Assembly (NCBI GenBank): GCA_963930655.1
Contig: OZ005614.1
Coordinates: 930,001-994,000, forward strand
DNA: 64,000 bases
Reading direction: 5' to 3'
DNA from: Myrica gale
Lineage: Eukaryota; Streptophyta; Magnoliopsida; Fagales; Myricaceae
The notes below the pieces were generated by a model. That model was not told the DNA's origin and ran no database searches. It saw nothing but the letters and a program-made list of their open reading frames with translations. Positions 25,623-37,700 of this stretch are shown here, in pieces (position 1 is the stretch's first letter; every line of letters begins with the position of its first letter). The position numbers were made by a program, and so were the translations under genes.

Positions 25623-26015
25623 TCAGCTGAACACGCAGATCTCCCTCCTCCGCGGCGCCACCGTCTCATCCGCAAATTTCACTTTCGACAATGACGACGC
25701 TGCCAGTCTCGCCGAGAAGTTAAGTGGCAACTCGTCGACCCGTGTGTCGTCCTCGAAATTGAGCGCGTAACTGTCAGGGTCGTAACTGAAATCGGCGGAG
25801 CGGGAGCGCCTGCGAGGCCTGCAGCTGATCCGAGAGAGTTCTTGGGCCGTCGATTTGAGCCACGATCTCGGCGAGCGGGGAGTCCGCTGCTTGTCCTCAT
25901 CGCTCTCTAGAGGCTCGTGGTCGCGGACCGAGGAAGAGAAACAGCAGAGAGAGGTCTTCAGCTTGATCTTGTGCATCAGAGAGGTCGTCGATGTCTGCCT
26001 GTATTCAGTATCCAT
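25623..26015 (-). CDS. Small plant protein with SADFSYDPDSYALNFEDD motif
   Basis: A single exon of 130 aa from MDTEYRQTSTTS. It has a Cys pair (LCCFSS), a PRSPRSWLKSTAQEL segment, a basic stretch (CRPRRRSRS), then SADFSYDPDSYALNFEDD, and ends in a basic tail. The YDPxSYxLNFxD motif links it to the gene at 22111-22641, 3 kb away on the same strand. From memory, plants carry a small family with this motif, often stress- or hormone-induced, without a defined biochemical role. No membrane segment or signal peptide is visible. Confidence 0.8.
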   Translation of the reverse strand: MDTEYRQTSTTSLMHKIKLKTSLCCFSSSVRDHEPLESDEDKQRTPRSPRSWLKSTAQELSRISCRPRRRSRSADFSYDPDSYALNFEDDTRVDELPLNFSARLAASSLSKVKFADETVAPRRREICVFS

Positions 26016-26929
26016 TGCAAGAAATAAACAATCGAGTGGAAGACAAAAGAGTGAGTTTCAGTGGGATAGACAGGAGAGGAATCGAGTGGTGGAGTGGTGG
26101 ATTAGAATATGGTGGTACCGTGGTGGGGGTGGTAGTAGTGCCGGGGGGTTATATATAAATAAGCCGAATGAGGGGAGCTGGAAAGTAAAAAGAAGATAGA
26201 AAAGCAACGGACGAGGTGGATTGGGCTTAGCTGGAATATTTTAGCGGACAAACCATGGGGCGTGGGACGTGCGTGGTTATTACCGGTTTTTGGGGGAAAT
26301 CCGCGTGAGATTTTCTGCATCCCTCCTCGGGTCCCTTTAACGGCTCAAGCAGTAAATAGTGGGAACGTTACCACTTACAACTGCTCCAACGGATGTAACC
26401 AGAGAAAAACCGATGGCTTTTTCTATGTAATTGGAGATGCGGTGGGCTGCTCCCTGTCTCTAATGCCGACTTTAGTGACGCAGGAACGTGGGCCTTTACT
26501 GGTAGTTTTGTAAAAGACAAATCGGATAAGGCATTTGCTGATTTTTGAAGATGACTCGGATAGAGATTGTCATGTGATGCGCGTAGAAGCAGCGTATGGG
26601 CGATTGCCCGGAGACTTCGGCGCAGCAAAAAAACAAATAAAAATTGGGCTTTGAGATCACTTCTATGTGGACTTGAATTGAAAGATGGGACCGGACACCG
26701 CGCTCGGACGTTTCCCGCAAATAATCACTCCGGATGTCTAGTGTTGAGATTAAAACAGCTAATGCATTTGAGTTTAGGATCGAACAACGTCTGCAGGCAA
26801 AAGGTGGTATGCATTTATATTTGCTTTATTCCTTAATCCTCGGAGCTTTATGTGAATCACACCGCACTTTTTAACCACCTAGACTCGTAAAGGACAACCC
26901 TCGTTCAATGAAGGGATGGATTAGGATAA
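26016..26929. other. Upstream region and intergenic DNA
   Basis: Apart from the TATA box I see no gene. The open frames at 26262-26836 have no recognisable content. Confidence 0.45.
26149..26160 (-). promoter_or_regulatory. TATA box for the gene at 25623-26015
   Basis: On the minus strand this reads ATTTATATATAA, about 135 bases upstream of the ATG, a fitting distance for a leader of about 100 bases. Confidence 0.5.
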
Positions 26930-27080
26930 GAAAAGGAGTTGTTTGCTCACCATCCAAGCCCCCCATATACAGTGGCGGAAGGAGGGGGTGCGATGGGTAT
27001 CGGCCAAGAAAAGGAGTTTGCTCACCATCCAAGCCCCCCATATACAGTGGCGGAAGGAGGGGGTGCGATGGGTATCGGCC
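26930..27080. repeat. 75-bp tandem duplication spanning a transposon boundary
   Basis: The block AGAAAAGGAGTT...CCCCCCATATA plus the first ~35 bp of the hAT element (CAGTGGCGGAAGGAGGGGGT...) occurs twice. The hAT end is at 26970 and again at 27045. Because the unit contains both host flank and element, the duplication came after insertion. Confidence 0.85.
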
Positions 27081-28237
27081 GATACCCATCGCACCCCCCA
27101 AAAAAAATTTTACATTTAGGTTTTTTTTGTTTTTCTTTATAAATTAGTTAGGTTCGATACCCATTAAATTCAGGCCAAAAAGACTTAATGGGTATCGGAT
27201 CTAAAATATTTTTTTTTCTATACATTGATTTTGCTCCTAGTGCTACATAATAATTAAGGCAAATATACAATTATTATAATTTTTTGTTTTGCATTGATTA
27301 CAAATTCTTCAACCGAGGGGTAACTTCATGTCATCTTGCTAAATTTATGTTAGTAAAAAATTATTTACTTTTTGCTCCTAATTTTTCATAATCAAGATCA
27401 CTTCATTTTTTTCTCCCTATGTTGATTTGTTTCTTCATTTTTATTAGAGATCTCGAAAAATGCTGTGTTTGTTTAGGATTCTTGTATAGGTCAAACCAAA
27501 GTTCTGATCACTTTTGGGATATGTTTATCTAAGGAACTCTTTTACTAAATCTTGCTTATATTGTAAATTTTATTTTTATTATTCAGAGCATGGTTTGTCA
27601 TCAATTGTTGCTTTGTGTGTGTAAGTTGCTTTGAAGAATGTGAATATCTTTCAATTTCAAATCCATAAAACCTAGAGAAAATAAATTACAAATGCATCCC
27701 AAGTAACCTTTTGTCAAAAGAAAAAAGAGGAAAAAAAAAACAGATTCCAGTTGTGGTAGTAACAAAAAATGTAAGAAAGACAACCTCTAATGGCATCAAG
27801 ACCTCAACCATCAAAATTATCTGTTATTTGTTCTAAAATTTTAGAATTAAGTAGAGAATTAACTTAAATTAGATCATCAAAAGTGATTTGTGTAATAGGA
27901 TGAGAGATAACTGAATGAATGGTTGCATGTTAGTGTACATTGAGTAAGAAGTTTTTAAAACTATTGAGAACGAAGCAATTTTGCAACATTTTCAGAAGAT
28001 GCAAACTCGTAGGATCCAATTGTCACCTCTCAGTCGTAGTATATATTACGGTACATGTATTCCAATATTTTTAATGCTTTTAGTCTTTAATTTTCGACAT
28101 TATAACTCTAAGACAATGACGTAGAAAAAAAACTCTAAGACAATGTTTTGCATTACGAAGAATTTTTTTTTTTGTCATTTTGCCTTTAAAGTTCGACACC
28201 CATGGATTTTAATCCTGGTTCCGCCACTGCCCATATA
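26962..28237. mobile_element. hAT element, CAGTGGCGGA family, copy 1
   Basis: The element runs 27045-28229 (1,185 bp). A second copy of its left end is at 26970. Inverted ends are CAGTGGCGGA and TCCGCCACTG. The 8-bp duplication CCCATATA is at 27037-27044 (and 26962-26969) and at 28230-28237. Just inside the left end a 20-bp-arm palindrome (GGTGCGATGGGTATCGGCC and its mirror) can form a hairpin. The 3' 300 bp match the element at 56323-57252 (for example CTATTGAGAACGAA, GGTACATGTATT, ATCCTGGTTCCGCCACTG). No transposase frame is visible. Confidence 0.9.
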
Positions 28238-28509
28238 GCTTAGAATTTCCGAGCAATTGGAAACCGCTTTCGATGAAGATGCTGAAAAATTGATATTACG
28301 CAATCGTTACTGTCCATCTTTATCAGCCAACTCCCCTGTTTCCATCTTTCCTTTCAGAGTTTACCACTCTTCATAGCTTCTTGAACTTTTTTTAGGGTCT
28401 CGCTCCCTGAGTTCAAGAGTATATACTCTCGCGTCATACGACTCCGTCCCGGAATCAGGACCTCCCCTTTCCTTTGACCAACGGGTCCTCGAACCAACCT
28501 GGCTTTTTG

Positions 28510-28581
28510 GTCCCTTTCGTCCAGTGGTTAGGACATCGTCTTTTCATGTCAAAGACACGGGTTCGATTCCCGTAAGGGATA
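28510..28581 (+). tRNA. trnE: tRNA-Glu (TTC), mitochondrial type, probably a non-functional nuclear copy
   Basis: The acceptor stem GTCCCTT pairs with AAGGGAT. The D stem GTCC/GGAC, anticodon loop TTTTCAT (anticodon TTC) and T arm ACGGG TTCGATT CCCGT are all present. From memory this matches native plant mitochondrial trnE with one likely change in the anticodon stem (GTCAA where GTCGA is expected), which adds a C:A mismatch. No encoded CCA and no box-type RNA polymerase III context were checked. Confidence 0.75.
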
Positions 28582-29736
28582 GGTACTCATTCCCGGCCGC
28601 TTTCCGTTAGTGTTCATTGCTGAGTCATCGCTCGCTATCTGGCTGAAAAAGGTGGTCCGGAAGCTTCCTCTCTCCCAGTAAGAAAGACGAGATCACCACT
28701 TCTCTCAGTAATGGACTTCCTTAAATTCTTCCTTAGCCTTAGATGTCCTTTCATAGAATAGATTCTCGAACCTCCGACAGACAGAATCTCTATGCATGCG
28801 TTCTTTCTCTCCTCCCCTCAGCCATACATCTCTTTCTTTCTCCTTTTTTTTTGCTTTTGGCCGTTTTTGTTGGGCATTGAACCCCACCTTAGGTGTTGAG
28901 TGGTGCCCCCTAATATCTAACAAAAGTTCCGTCTATGGAGCCTCAAGCTTAAACCATGGCATGGCAGTGAGCAGTAAGTTGGCCTAGTCTCTCGCCCAGC
29001 CTTCGCCTTATTCAGTGGCCAAGTTGAAGTGTTCAACGGTTCTTCAGCCTACCACCTTTCTTTTTCAAGGTTGAGCTTGTTCAATTGAAGCTAATGCTAT
29101 GCTACCCTTCTCTTGTTCAAGAGCAAGCGAGGACTTTTTTTGAGCTACCGACCTTGCGTCGGATTGGATGAGTTCTTAAAATTGATCAATTTTTTTAGAG
29201 AAATGGTTTTCTCCGCTATTTGAAGAATTTCCGTTTGCATCTTTTGACGCATGCTCTTTGTAGAGCCACATAGGGGTATAGTCCGGGTAAACCAAATCAG
29301 ATTTTTACGTATACCTTTTATTGGAAACCTACAAAGTCGCAATCCTAACTGTGGGAGCAGACATGGTTCTTCTGCCATTATAGATGCTGTCCTGTTAATA
29401 CGGGATTGCGTGCCCTTACTATGTCCTTCACCCCCTTTTGATCTGAGTCAAATCTTTCTTAAACGAACAGCCACTGGTGCCTATTGTCTTAATTTTCTAG
29501 CGTGGTTAGTTTTCCAAGGAATATGAATCAGATGAACCTGAGGGCTACACTAGCGAAGAAATATAGTGGGGCCCACCTCGCGGAACCCACCAATGGGGCT
29601 CACATTGCTGACTCAAAGAGGAGTCTACTACAACTGGAACAACTCAGAGGAAAAGACATGAAAGATGGTGGTGTGACTAGTAGTGCACTATTGAAATAAG
29701 TGGAAAGTTTTAAGTCAATGCACTCATGCTATCCAC

Positions 29737-30033
29737 TTAATTAGGGCCAAGATGTCGATTATTCCTCTCCGCGACTCTGTTCTGCTGTGTAGTATAAAAG
29801 CACGCAAACTGCCTACGAATCCCTTTTAAGTAAGCACCAACTCCTGTGATGTGTATTCTCCAGAGTTTGTCCTCAAACATAGTTTTCTTTGCCTTTACTT
29901 TATAAGTTTCATTCTCCACTAAGCTTCTGAACTCCATGAACTTTTGAAAGATTTCGGACTTCTCTGCTAAGAAATATACCCCGCGATTAATCATCAATAA
30001 ATGCTTACCTAAGCATGAAGGAGGGGTTTGCAC
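29737..30033 (-). pseudogene. Copia-type integrase fragment, broken
   Basis: The minus-strand frame has LAEKSEIFQKFMEFRSLVEN, followed by GIRRQFACFYTTQQNRVAER. This matches the conserved end of the Ty1/copia integrase core (GIRRQ...TPQQNGVAER). The text between these blocks has lost the usual catalytic region. There is no gag, reverse transcriptase or LTR next to it, so it is a fragment. Confidence 0.7.
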
Positions 30034-31230
30034 ATCTACTTGATATTTTGAAAATAGGTTGGTTGAGATTAGGCAACTAATGGCTTTCTTCGTCCTTCAA
30101 TTCATCAAGAGTCGTAGTCGCGCTTTGGGATTGATCACTTTTGCTTTTGGCTGAAGAAGGCCGGGGAAAAGAAAAAGACCATGGCTTTTTGGTAATTTCG
30201 GTTTCGGATAGAGCTCTCTCATCAGTCATCACATGCAGTGTGCTACTTGTATTTGAAGTTTGATTGTGTCGACGTGGATACGTGTCATTCCTTTTAATTG
30301 AGTCTAGATGGAATACTTTCATGCATTCCTTGAGATGCCTTTTGCTTTTTTGGAGGATAAACTTTGCGTCGGTCGGTGACGCACGTATGCGTGTATATCT
30401 AGTTCTTGTAGTTTAGGCGTGATAATTTCTTTTCAACTTTTGTTCTCCATTTTTCTCATAAACTAGTTCCTACCATGCTTGAGCCGTGGGGGGAGCGTTT
30501 ACGATAAAAAAAGTTTTCTTTTCCTCTGTCCATTTATCTTCTGCCCTCGGATCCTTGCTTGAATTGGGTTGGTTATCTTCTCTTTTTGTTCATTCGGTGC
30601 AATGCTGATGTGAGTAGCCGTTTTTACATAGGACGATTCGCTTCTTCTTCTTTCTCCTTGCAAATTGCAATGTTCTTCTTTTTTTAATGGATCTTCCGAT
30701 TAGCTTCTTCCACGTACGAGGCCAAACAAGTTCAATCATGGTTCCAATTTTCTTGGCTCTGACTACACTCACGACCGCAGTAAAGATGACGTTTCACAAT
30801 AAATTCCGTAAAACCAGGATTCGGTCTTATATATGCCCCCGCCTTCGACGGTAACGGGCCTCCGCCATCTCCTCCTCTGTCAGCCTTACCCCTCTCAATT
30901 GCGCGATCACTTCCTTCTACTCTCTCCTTTCCCACTACTCGCTCCTCTTTTCTCCCTCTCTCGCCTCCTCTCCCTGAGCTATAGTCCTAGCTTCCACTTT
31001 CTCATAGGACCTGACCTCCTCCTTATAGACTACAGTCTCTACAAGTTGTACCAAAGCTTCGTACTTTTAAGGTTGTCGCGGGCCCGCTCTCTCTTTCTTC
31101 TCCGAATTAGTACTCTTCAACCTGTGCCCAACTCACCTCTTAGGCCGATGTCATGCGACGGGGTGTGAACTATCCCGCTTTAAAGGTGTTATCTTTTTTG
31201 CGTTATTTGGGCAAGGCATTAAAGGAAAAT

Positions 31231-31406
31231 TCGTTTAAGAAAACTGAGAATTTTGTGCCATTTGGGGGACGCCTTACTTTCCTTTTCTCTGTCTTCCGTG
31301 TATTCCACTTTGGCAAATTCGTTTAAGAAAACTGAAAATTTTGTGCCATTTGGGGGACGCCTTACTTTCCTTTTCTCTGTCTTCCGTGTATTCCACTTTG
31401 GCACTT
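31231..31406. repeat. 88-bp tandem duplication upstream of the neurochondrin gene
   Basis: The unit TCGTTTAAGAAAACTGARAA...CACTTTGGCA starts at 31231 and at 31319, with one or two differences. It ends about 360 bp before the start codon of the next gene. The minus-strand open frame across it is a repeat artefact. Confidence 0.9.
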
Positions 31407-31764
31407 TGCATTGGGTGCTTATGCCCCTCACGATTGATGAAATTTCCGCGAGAAAAAAATGAGAAACTTTTGTAATATCGTTTGAGATGAAAGCGCAGAG
31501 GCTACGAGAGTGTTCGGTTAGGGGAAGGTTAAGAGGACTAAATAAAACGTTAAGGAAAAAGCTTCGTGGCATCTCTCTGGGTCTTTGGACTTTTTATGCC
31601 ATGTGGCATCCTCTTATTTAAATGGGAAGTTTGTGGGAGGTGAGCAGCTCGCATTCTCGAAGTCTCTGAAAGTATTTCAAATAAAAGGAAACAAAACCCT
31701 CCAAAATTCTCAGAAAACCACCTTCCACACTCTTGTGATATTCGCATTCAGCTCCTCAGCTTCC

Positions 31765-34700
31765 ATGGTGAGCCCCTCACTCACTCTCTCCCTCTCCCTC
31801 TCTGTCTCGTATTAAATTTCTTTGCCTTCAATTTACAGGAGGCGCAGCCCGAGCAATCTCCGTCTCTTGAAGACTGCTTGAAGCTCTTGAAAGGCGAGCG
31901 AGATGAGCAGCGCCTCGCTGGTCTATTTCTGGTCACCAAGTTTTGCAAAGGCGACGACCACGCTTCGCTCTGTAGGGTTTATGAAGCCGTCGGAGTTGGC
32001 TTCCTGGATCGACTCCTTAGAACCGGTGAGCTATAAAATCTCCAGTTAGGCTTCCAAGGAAAGAAATGCTGGAAACCAAAAGAAAAGAATTCTAAAATTT
32101 ATTTGTTTTATTATTTAAAGAATACAAGACAGTTTTTCTGGGCTTGACATTTAGTTCAGTCTGGATTCTATAAACTGAGTTCATTTTTTTTCCTCATGTA
32201 ATTTTCATTAATCTCAAATTCAAATTTTTTTCATCTGTGGATGTAATGTTATATTAAGGAATGGGAAAAGGAAGCATTGGCGGCAGTGTGACCGATAATC
32301 GTGATGCATACTTGAAACTAGCTATTACAGTTCTAGCCGCCTTCTGTCGTGTTCCTGAAATTGCTTCTTCAGAAGACATGTCTTCAAAGATCCCGTTGAT
32401 ATTGGAAACTATGTCGGAGTAAGGTCTCAACTTTAGACTTTTCTTGATATATTTATGAATTGAAAAGGTAAAAAAGCAAAGATCCTTTAATCTGAAATTT
32501 TAGCCTATGCTTGTTCTTTCTTGTAAAATTAATTGAAGATGAGTGGCAGACCCTTTTTAAATATATGGTACAAAGTATAATGGCCTATTTGGTTGTTGTT
32601 AAAATTTGGAATTGGTAAGAAAACTCATGTGCTTTAGAATGCGCTCCTGGTCTTCTGCAGTCCGAAAGATCATATATTTTGCCTTCGTCATTCCTCATGG
32701 AGTTCTCTTGAATCATTTTATTAATAGTTTGATTTCAAATTGAATGGTCGATATTTAGGTTTACAGTAAATGTCGGACTAGATAACAGAGAAACATGTAC
32801 GTCAGAAATATATGGTCTTTCTGTCCCAGAGGCACAGTACAACTAAATTAGTTGACCCCGAGCGTGTTGCTAAATGTAAAACATAGTAGCATTATCGTGA
32901 GTGATATCCAAGAAATATGTGTTACATTTTTCTTAACCTGATGTACAAATGCCAATTACGCTGGTGGTGTTGAGTGATTTGGTTGATGGATGTCAGAAGA
33001 AGGTGAATGCTTGGAAAAAAGGTCATTTGGAATTGATGGCTATGTTTGGTTTGGAAAACGTTTTTTTTTGTGTAATGATTAAGAAAAATTTTTGAGATAT
33101 GTTTTTTGAGGTTTGTGTGAATGGTGGGGTCATGGTGGGGTCCACTGAAACTATGTTTGGAAAGAGAAAGTTTTTGAAATTGATTCTCTTGGAGAATGTG
33201 AGAGTAAAAAAGTATGTTTGGATGAGGATTTTTGTGAGAGAAGTCTTAATAGGTTTTTGTAAAAAAAATTTGGTTTTTGTGTTGTTTTTTTTTCACAGAA
33301 ATTGAGGCCATTGTTAGATAGAAAATTTTATTGAAAATTAAAATGTTTTGTATGTGAAAAAACATGTTTGGATTGTAAAACATTTTTTTTAAAACATTTT
33401 TAAAATATTAACCAAACGTTTTAGTTTCCCGAAGTGTTTTTTTTTTGTCTAGGAAATGAATTTTTTTGCTGGGTAGTGTTCAGTCATAGTTAATTGTTGA
33501 CTTTTGGACTTCCTCTCTTGTTCAGTTCAGGATCATCTGTGCATGCAGAATGCTTAGAATTTCTGTACCTAGTATCAACTGCTTCTGAAGACGTGGCTTT
33601 GAAATTGTATGAATCTAGAGGCATGAAAGTGCTAGCTTCTCAAATATCTACTTTTTCAGATGGTAATTATTATTATGCTTCCCTTGACTGAATTTGATCG
33701 TTGACATTGTAGGATCTTGATTATTTTTCCAGAAGTCATGTGATGTAAATTTTGTGCAGATTCTCAACTAATGGAAATAGCTACCAAGCTTGTGCTGTTA
33801 ATGCTAAGTAAGCTGCCTCTTGAAGTCATTACCAATGACTATTTATTCGAGCTCTCATTGATTGTGAGTTTGTGCTTTTGACAGTCATTACTTGATTTTT
33901 GTACTGTTCCTTTTGGGAAATCAAGTAATCTTTTTGAGCATGTTTCATTTTATTTAGGTGGTAAAATTGGCGCAGCCATTTTCCCTGTTGCACAATTTGC
34001 TCAAATTTGAAGTGCTCCACCTACTATCTACCATCCTCTCATCAAAATGTTCGGTATGCAATACTCTATAGACTCGTATTTTTAGATTTTGTGACATTAG
34101 AAAAAAAAAGTCTTCTTAACTGCCCCTATAACCCTTTACTCTGTGCAATATAGTTTTCTGTGTTTTAATTGTGAAATTCAAGATGTGTGCTGCCTGCGCT
34201 TTTAAGTTTTGTACATTTACTTGATTCCGTTAGATACAAACCTAATGTTTTGAACCTACTACTTGATTCTACATCTTGGTTTTTTAGGGGAGAATGCCCC
34301 ATTTAAGTCAGAGCTTATTGACTGCAATTCATTATCTTCTTAGCAGTGAGACCTCCAAGTTTGAGAGTTAAACCGTGGATATGAAGATATTATAGACTTC
34401 GGGATATGTCCCTATAGGACAATGCTTCACTTAAGCATGGGAAATTTATTAGCCTCCATCTCGTGATGATATTTGGAACTCCATCAGAATCCTTCTTTAA
34501 CATACCTTTTACAGAGTCATGGTCATGAATCTTGCATTATGATTTTTGCATCTGTGTGGTATCATGTGTATGCTTTCTGCATCAACTGATTTTGAAACTG
34601 ACGATGATACTTTCTTTGTTTACAGGCACCGCTTCATGAGGCTCTTCGTGAAATGCCAGATGGCAGTTGGTCATATTATATTCGTGATGGTATTGCAGCC

Positions 34701-37700
34701 ATCTTACATAGTCGTGTCGGTACGTTGAACCATTTGTCATTCGTACCATCTGAAATTTTGTTACTTTTTCCTTTTTTCTTTCCCTCACAGTTAAGATCAG
34801 GAGGATTATTCCCTTTTTGTATTCCCTTTATTCATGGTTTTCTTCAAAAATGTTTGATTTATTGAAGAGTCAGAAAAGGTGTCACTGTGTTTGTTATAGC
34901 TTTTAACTGGTAATTGCATTGGAAATGGTGTTTGGCAGTAAAATGCACTGATAGCAGCTTGGTGGCTTATATATAAGTTATTTCTTTTTCCCTTCGTTTT
35001 ATTTGATAGAAGGCACAATTTTTTTTTCTTAAATCCTCTGGAAGCTTATTGAGGTTTGTTTTTATTCACTCTTATGCAGCACCAGCAGAAAGACTGGAAG
35101 CACTTATGTTGGCGGAGACGATAGTAACCATACATGGGGAGCAGTGGTTGATTGGTCAAGTTAACCTACCTGATAAAGAGGATTCCATTCCAGTTGACAG
35201 GTAGTCCAGTTTCTATAGCCAATGCGACAGGTAGTCCAGTTTCATGTTCCATCCTCCTTCATGGCATTCTTTTGTCAGGTTTCTGTTGCTTGTCTTAGAG
35301 CAATCGAGGGTTGAAGTGGCAGTTTTGCTGAATGATCTTGCCTACTTGAAATATGAAGCATCTAATAACTGTTCATCTACTGCTGAGACAATTCTTTTAA
35401 AGCAAAGAAATGTGGCTATTGCTTTTTCCTTGATGGAGAAGATAATTAAAGTAATATCCGACGCTGATGGAAATGAAGGTACATAAAAAACTCCTAGAGT
35501 AGCTTGCATGAGATTCTGTTGCATCCTAATTAGTTCATAGATGGTTGTGATATTAGGGTCCTTGAATTCAATTGAGTCAGGTGATTGCGATAACTTTTGG
35601 GCTGTCAGACATTCCCTTTCCTGGTGATCTTTGTCTTGTATACGAGGACTTAGGTGTCAGCATTCTTCTTCAATAAATTTAACTTAGTTAAAAAAAAGAG
35701 AGTATACGAGGACTTGAGTCATTTCACTTAAAGTATGCTTATATCATCTGTTATTAGATTTGTATCCTTGAAATCCAGGTCTTTTTTCTTTTTCCTTTTC
35801 AGATTTTGTTGGGAAGTTTATCTTTTTACCATTTAGTTTGAGACGTTTTCCAAAAAACTGCATGCCACATATCGTAGTATAATATTGAGAATTATCATAT
35901 AGTGTATTTATTTTTGTGCATTAGATTCTAGGGTTGTGCGAGACACAAATTAAATGATTAAATTACACTTTTCTATTGGCTTAAGCATTTGGGAGAGATG
36001 GTGTTTTAGCTCTGGATTGATACAAAATCCCTTACCTATGGTTCCATGGTCAGTTTGTAGCTAGGGAAATCTTTAGACTACATAGCTACCCGGCCTTTAC
36101 GTCACCTAGGTATAAAGCTTGGTCGACCATGACTACAGCATGGATGCCTGCTTTAGGCCACTTTTGTCTCAATGTGATTGTGATTTTGTTACTTTTGCAA
36201 TGCAATCTCAACCATCTTTGGGGATCATTCACAGGTATAAAGCTTTAGACTACATAGCTACCCAGCCTTTACGTCACCTAGGTATAAAGCTTGGTCGACC
36301 ATGACTACAGCATGGATGCCTGCTTTAGGCCACTTTTGTCTCAACGTGATTGTGATTTTGTTACTTTTTGCAATGCAATCTCAACCATCTTTGGGGATCA
36401 TTCACAGGGGACCTTATTGATGAAGCCACTTCCATAAATGTAATCAGGGCACTCGATGAGACAATAAGAGTAGTTCTTGAGTATTTACAGGATGCAAAGG
36501 TGAGAATGTTATTGATAGCATTAAGATATGATGTTCTGCCTGTGTGAATTCACCGTTGTGATTATACAGGAACATGGACAAAGAAAAGGAGATGACCTTC
36601 TTGCTTCAGTAAGAATTATTGGGAGGTCTGCTCAGACCCCATTTTTCTTATTTTATTTTCCTATTTATCAAGAATAATTGCTATTTGTTTTTTTACTGGT
36701 CCTTTCATTGCGTTTAATTCTTGCATTGAGTCTTTTGTCCATAGACTCCCTAGGAAAAAGCTTCCATCATAGTGAACTTCTTTTGACATAGGAATCCCAC
36801 ATGTACGGAAGGACTTGAAATATCATACATCTTCATATTGTATGTACTCAGAAGGGTGATTTTTTGTTTTTGTTTTAATCAGCTATCTTGCAGAAACACC
36901 CTTTGCTTGCAAAGAGAAGGTCAGAGAACTGTTGGAGTATATGCTTTCGGTCGAAGGTGAAGATGAACAAAGGTTTAACAACTTCTGAAACTGTTTCATG
37001 GATTGATGAGTGGGTTTTTTTTTGGGGGGGGGGGGGGGGAGGGGGGAACTGATGACTAGTTCTTTGGTTTTGGTTCCCCTTTTCTTTTTGAGGACGCAAT
37101 GTGGGTTCTTTTTTCTTTTTCGAAGGGGGTGGAGGACGTACTATTTTAAGTACTTGGAGTGACCTTAGCTCAAATTGTTTATGAATGGCAGCCCTTTCTA
37201 CTCTATATGTTTTATGCTTCCAATGTTGTGCCAAGTAACAATGGAGATGGAAGGATGCAAGGCTTTGGCTTCTTCCGGAGGCGATAAAGCTGTAAGTCAG
37301 AATAATTCTAATTGATAGGTGAAAGATAGTGCATCTTTGTCATGTAACTTGAATGTTGCCCATTTTTGGTGTTCATGTTGACTTGCTTTTTTTCCTTTTA
37401 TATTTATTCTTTAAGTTGGCATGATCTTATATGATGCCACTGAGAGGATGTCCTCCAGTGGATCAGATTTAGAAGTCGAAACTGACATTGATTCTGATGC
37501 ATAGATGCATTATCACAACTTGATGGAATGACCCGCACTATTTGTTATAATTGCAGGTCATGGAATGCCTCATAAAATTGATTGGTGAAAGTAATGGTAT
37601 GGTGGGGAACAACAGTTGTGTATTCTTGGCATGCGATACAATCATGAATTTCCTGTTGAAGGTGGTATTGATATTACAATCTGGCAATGTATTCTAGAAG

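Larger units (their letters stand above)
28240..31200. other. Probable mitochondrial-type insert (NUMT) mixed with retroelement debris
   Basis: The GC content and style change here. A mitochondrial-type trnE lies at 28510-28581, and a copia integrase remnant lies on the minus strand at 29737-30033. The rest (open frames 28796-28987, 29145-29378 (-), 29251-29526, 30833-31168) reads like plant mitochondrial spacer DNA, but I could not assign any organelle protein gene to it. Plant mitochondrial genomes themselves carry copia fragments, so one transfer could have brought both. Confidence 0.5.

Noticed and set aside
26908..27147. Overlapping frames on both strands with a repeated peptide
   Set aside because: Caused by the 75-bp tandem duplication and the hAT palindrome.
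29145..29526. A mitochondrial protein gene in the organelle-like block
   Set aside because: The frames on both strands do not match any organelle protein I can recognise, so only the tRNA is called.
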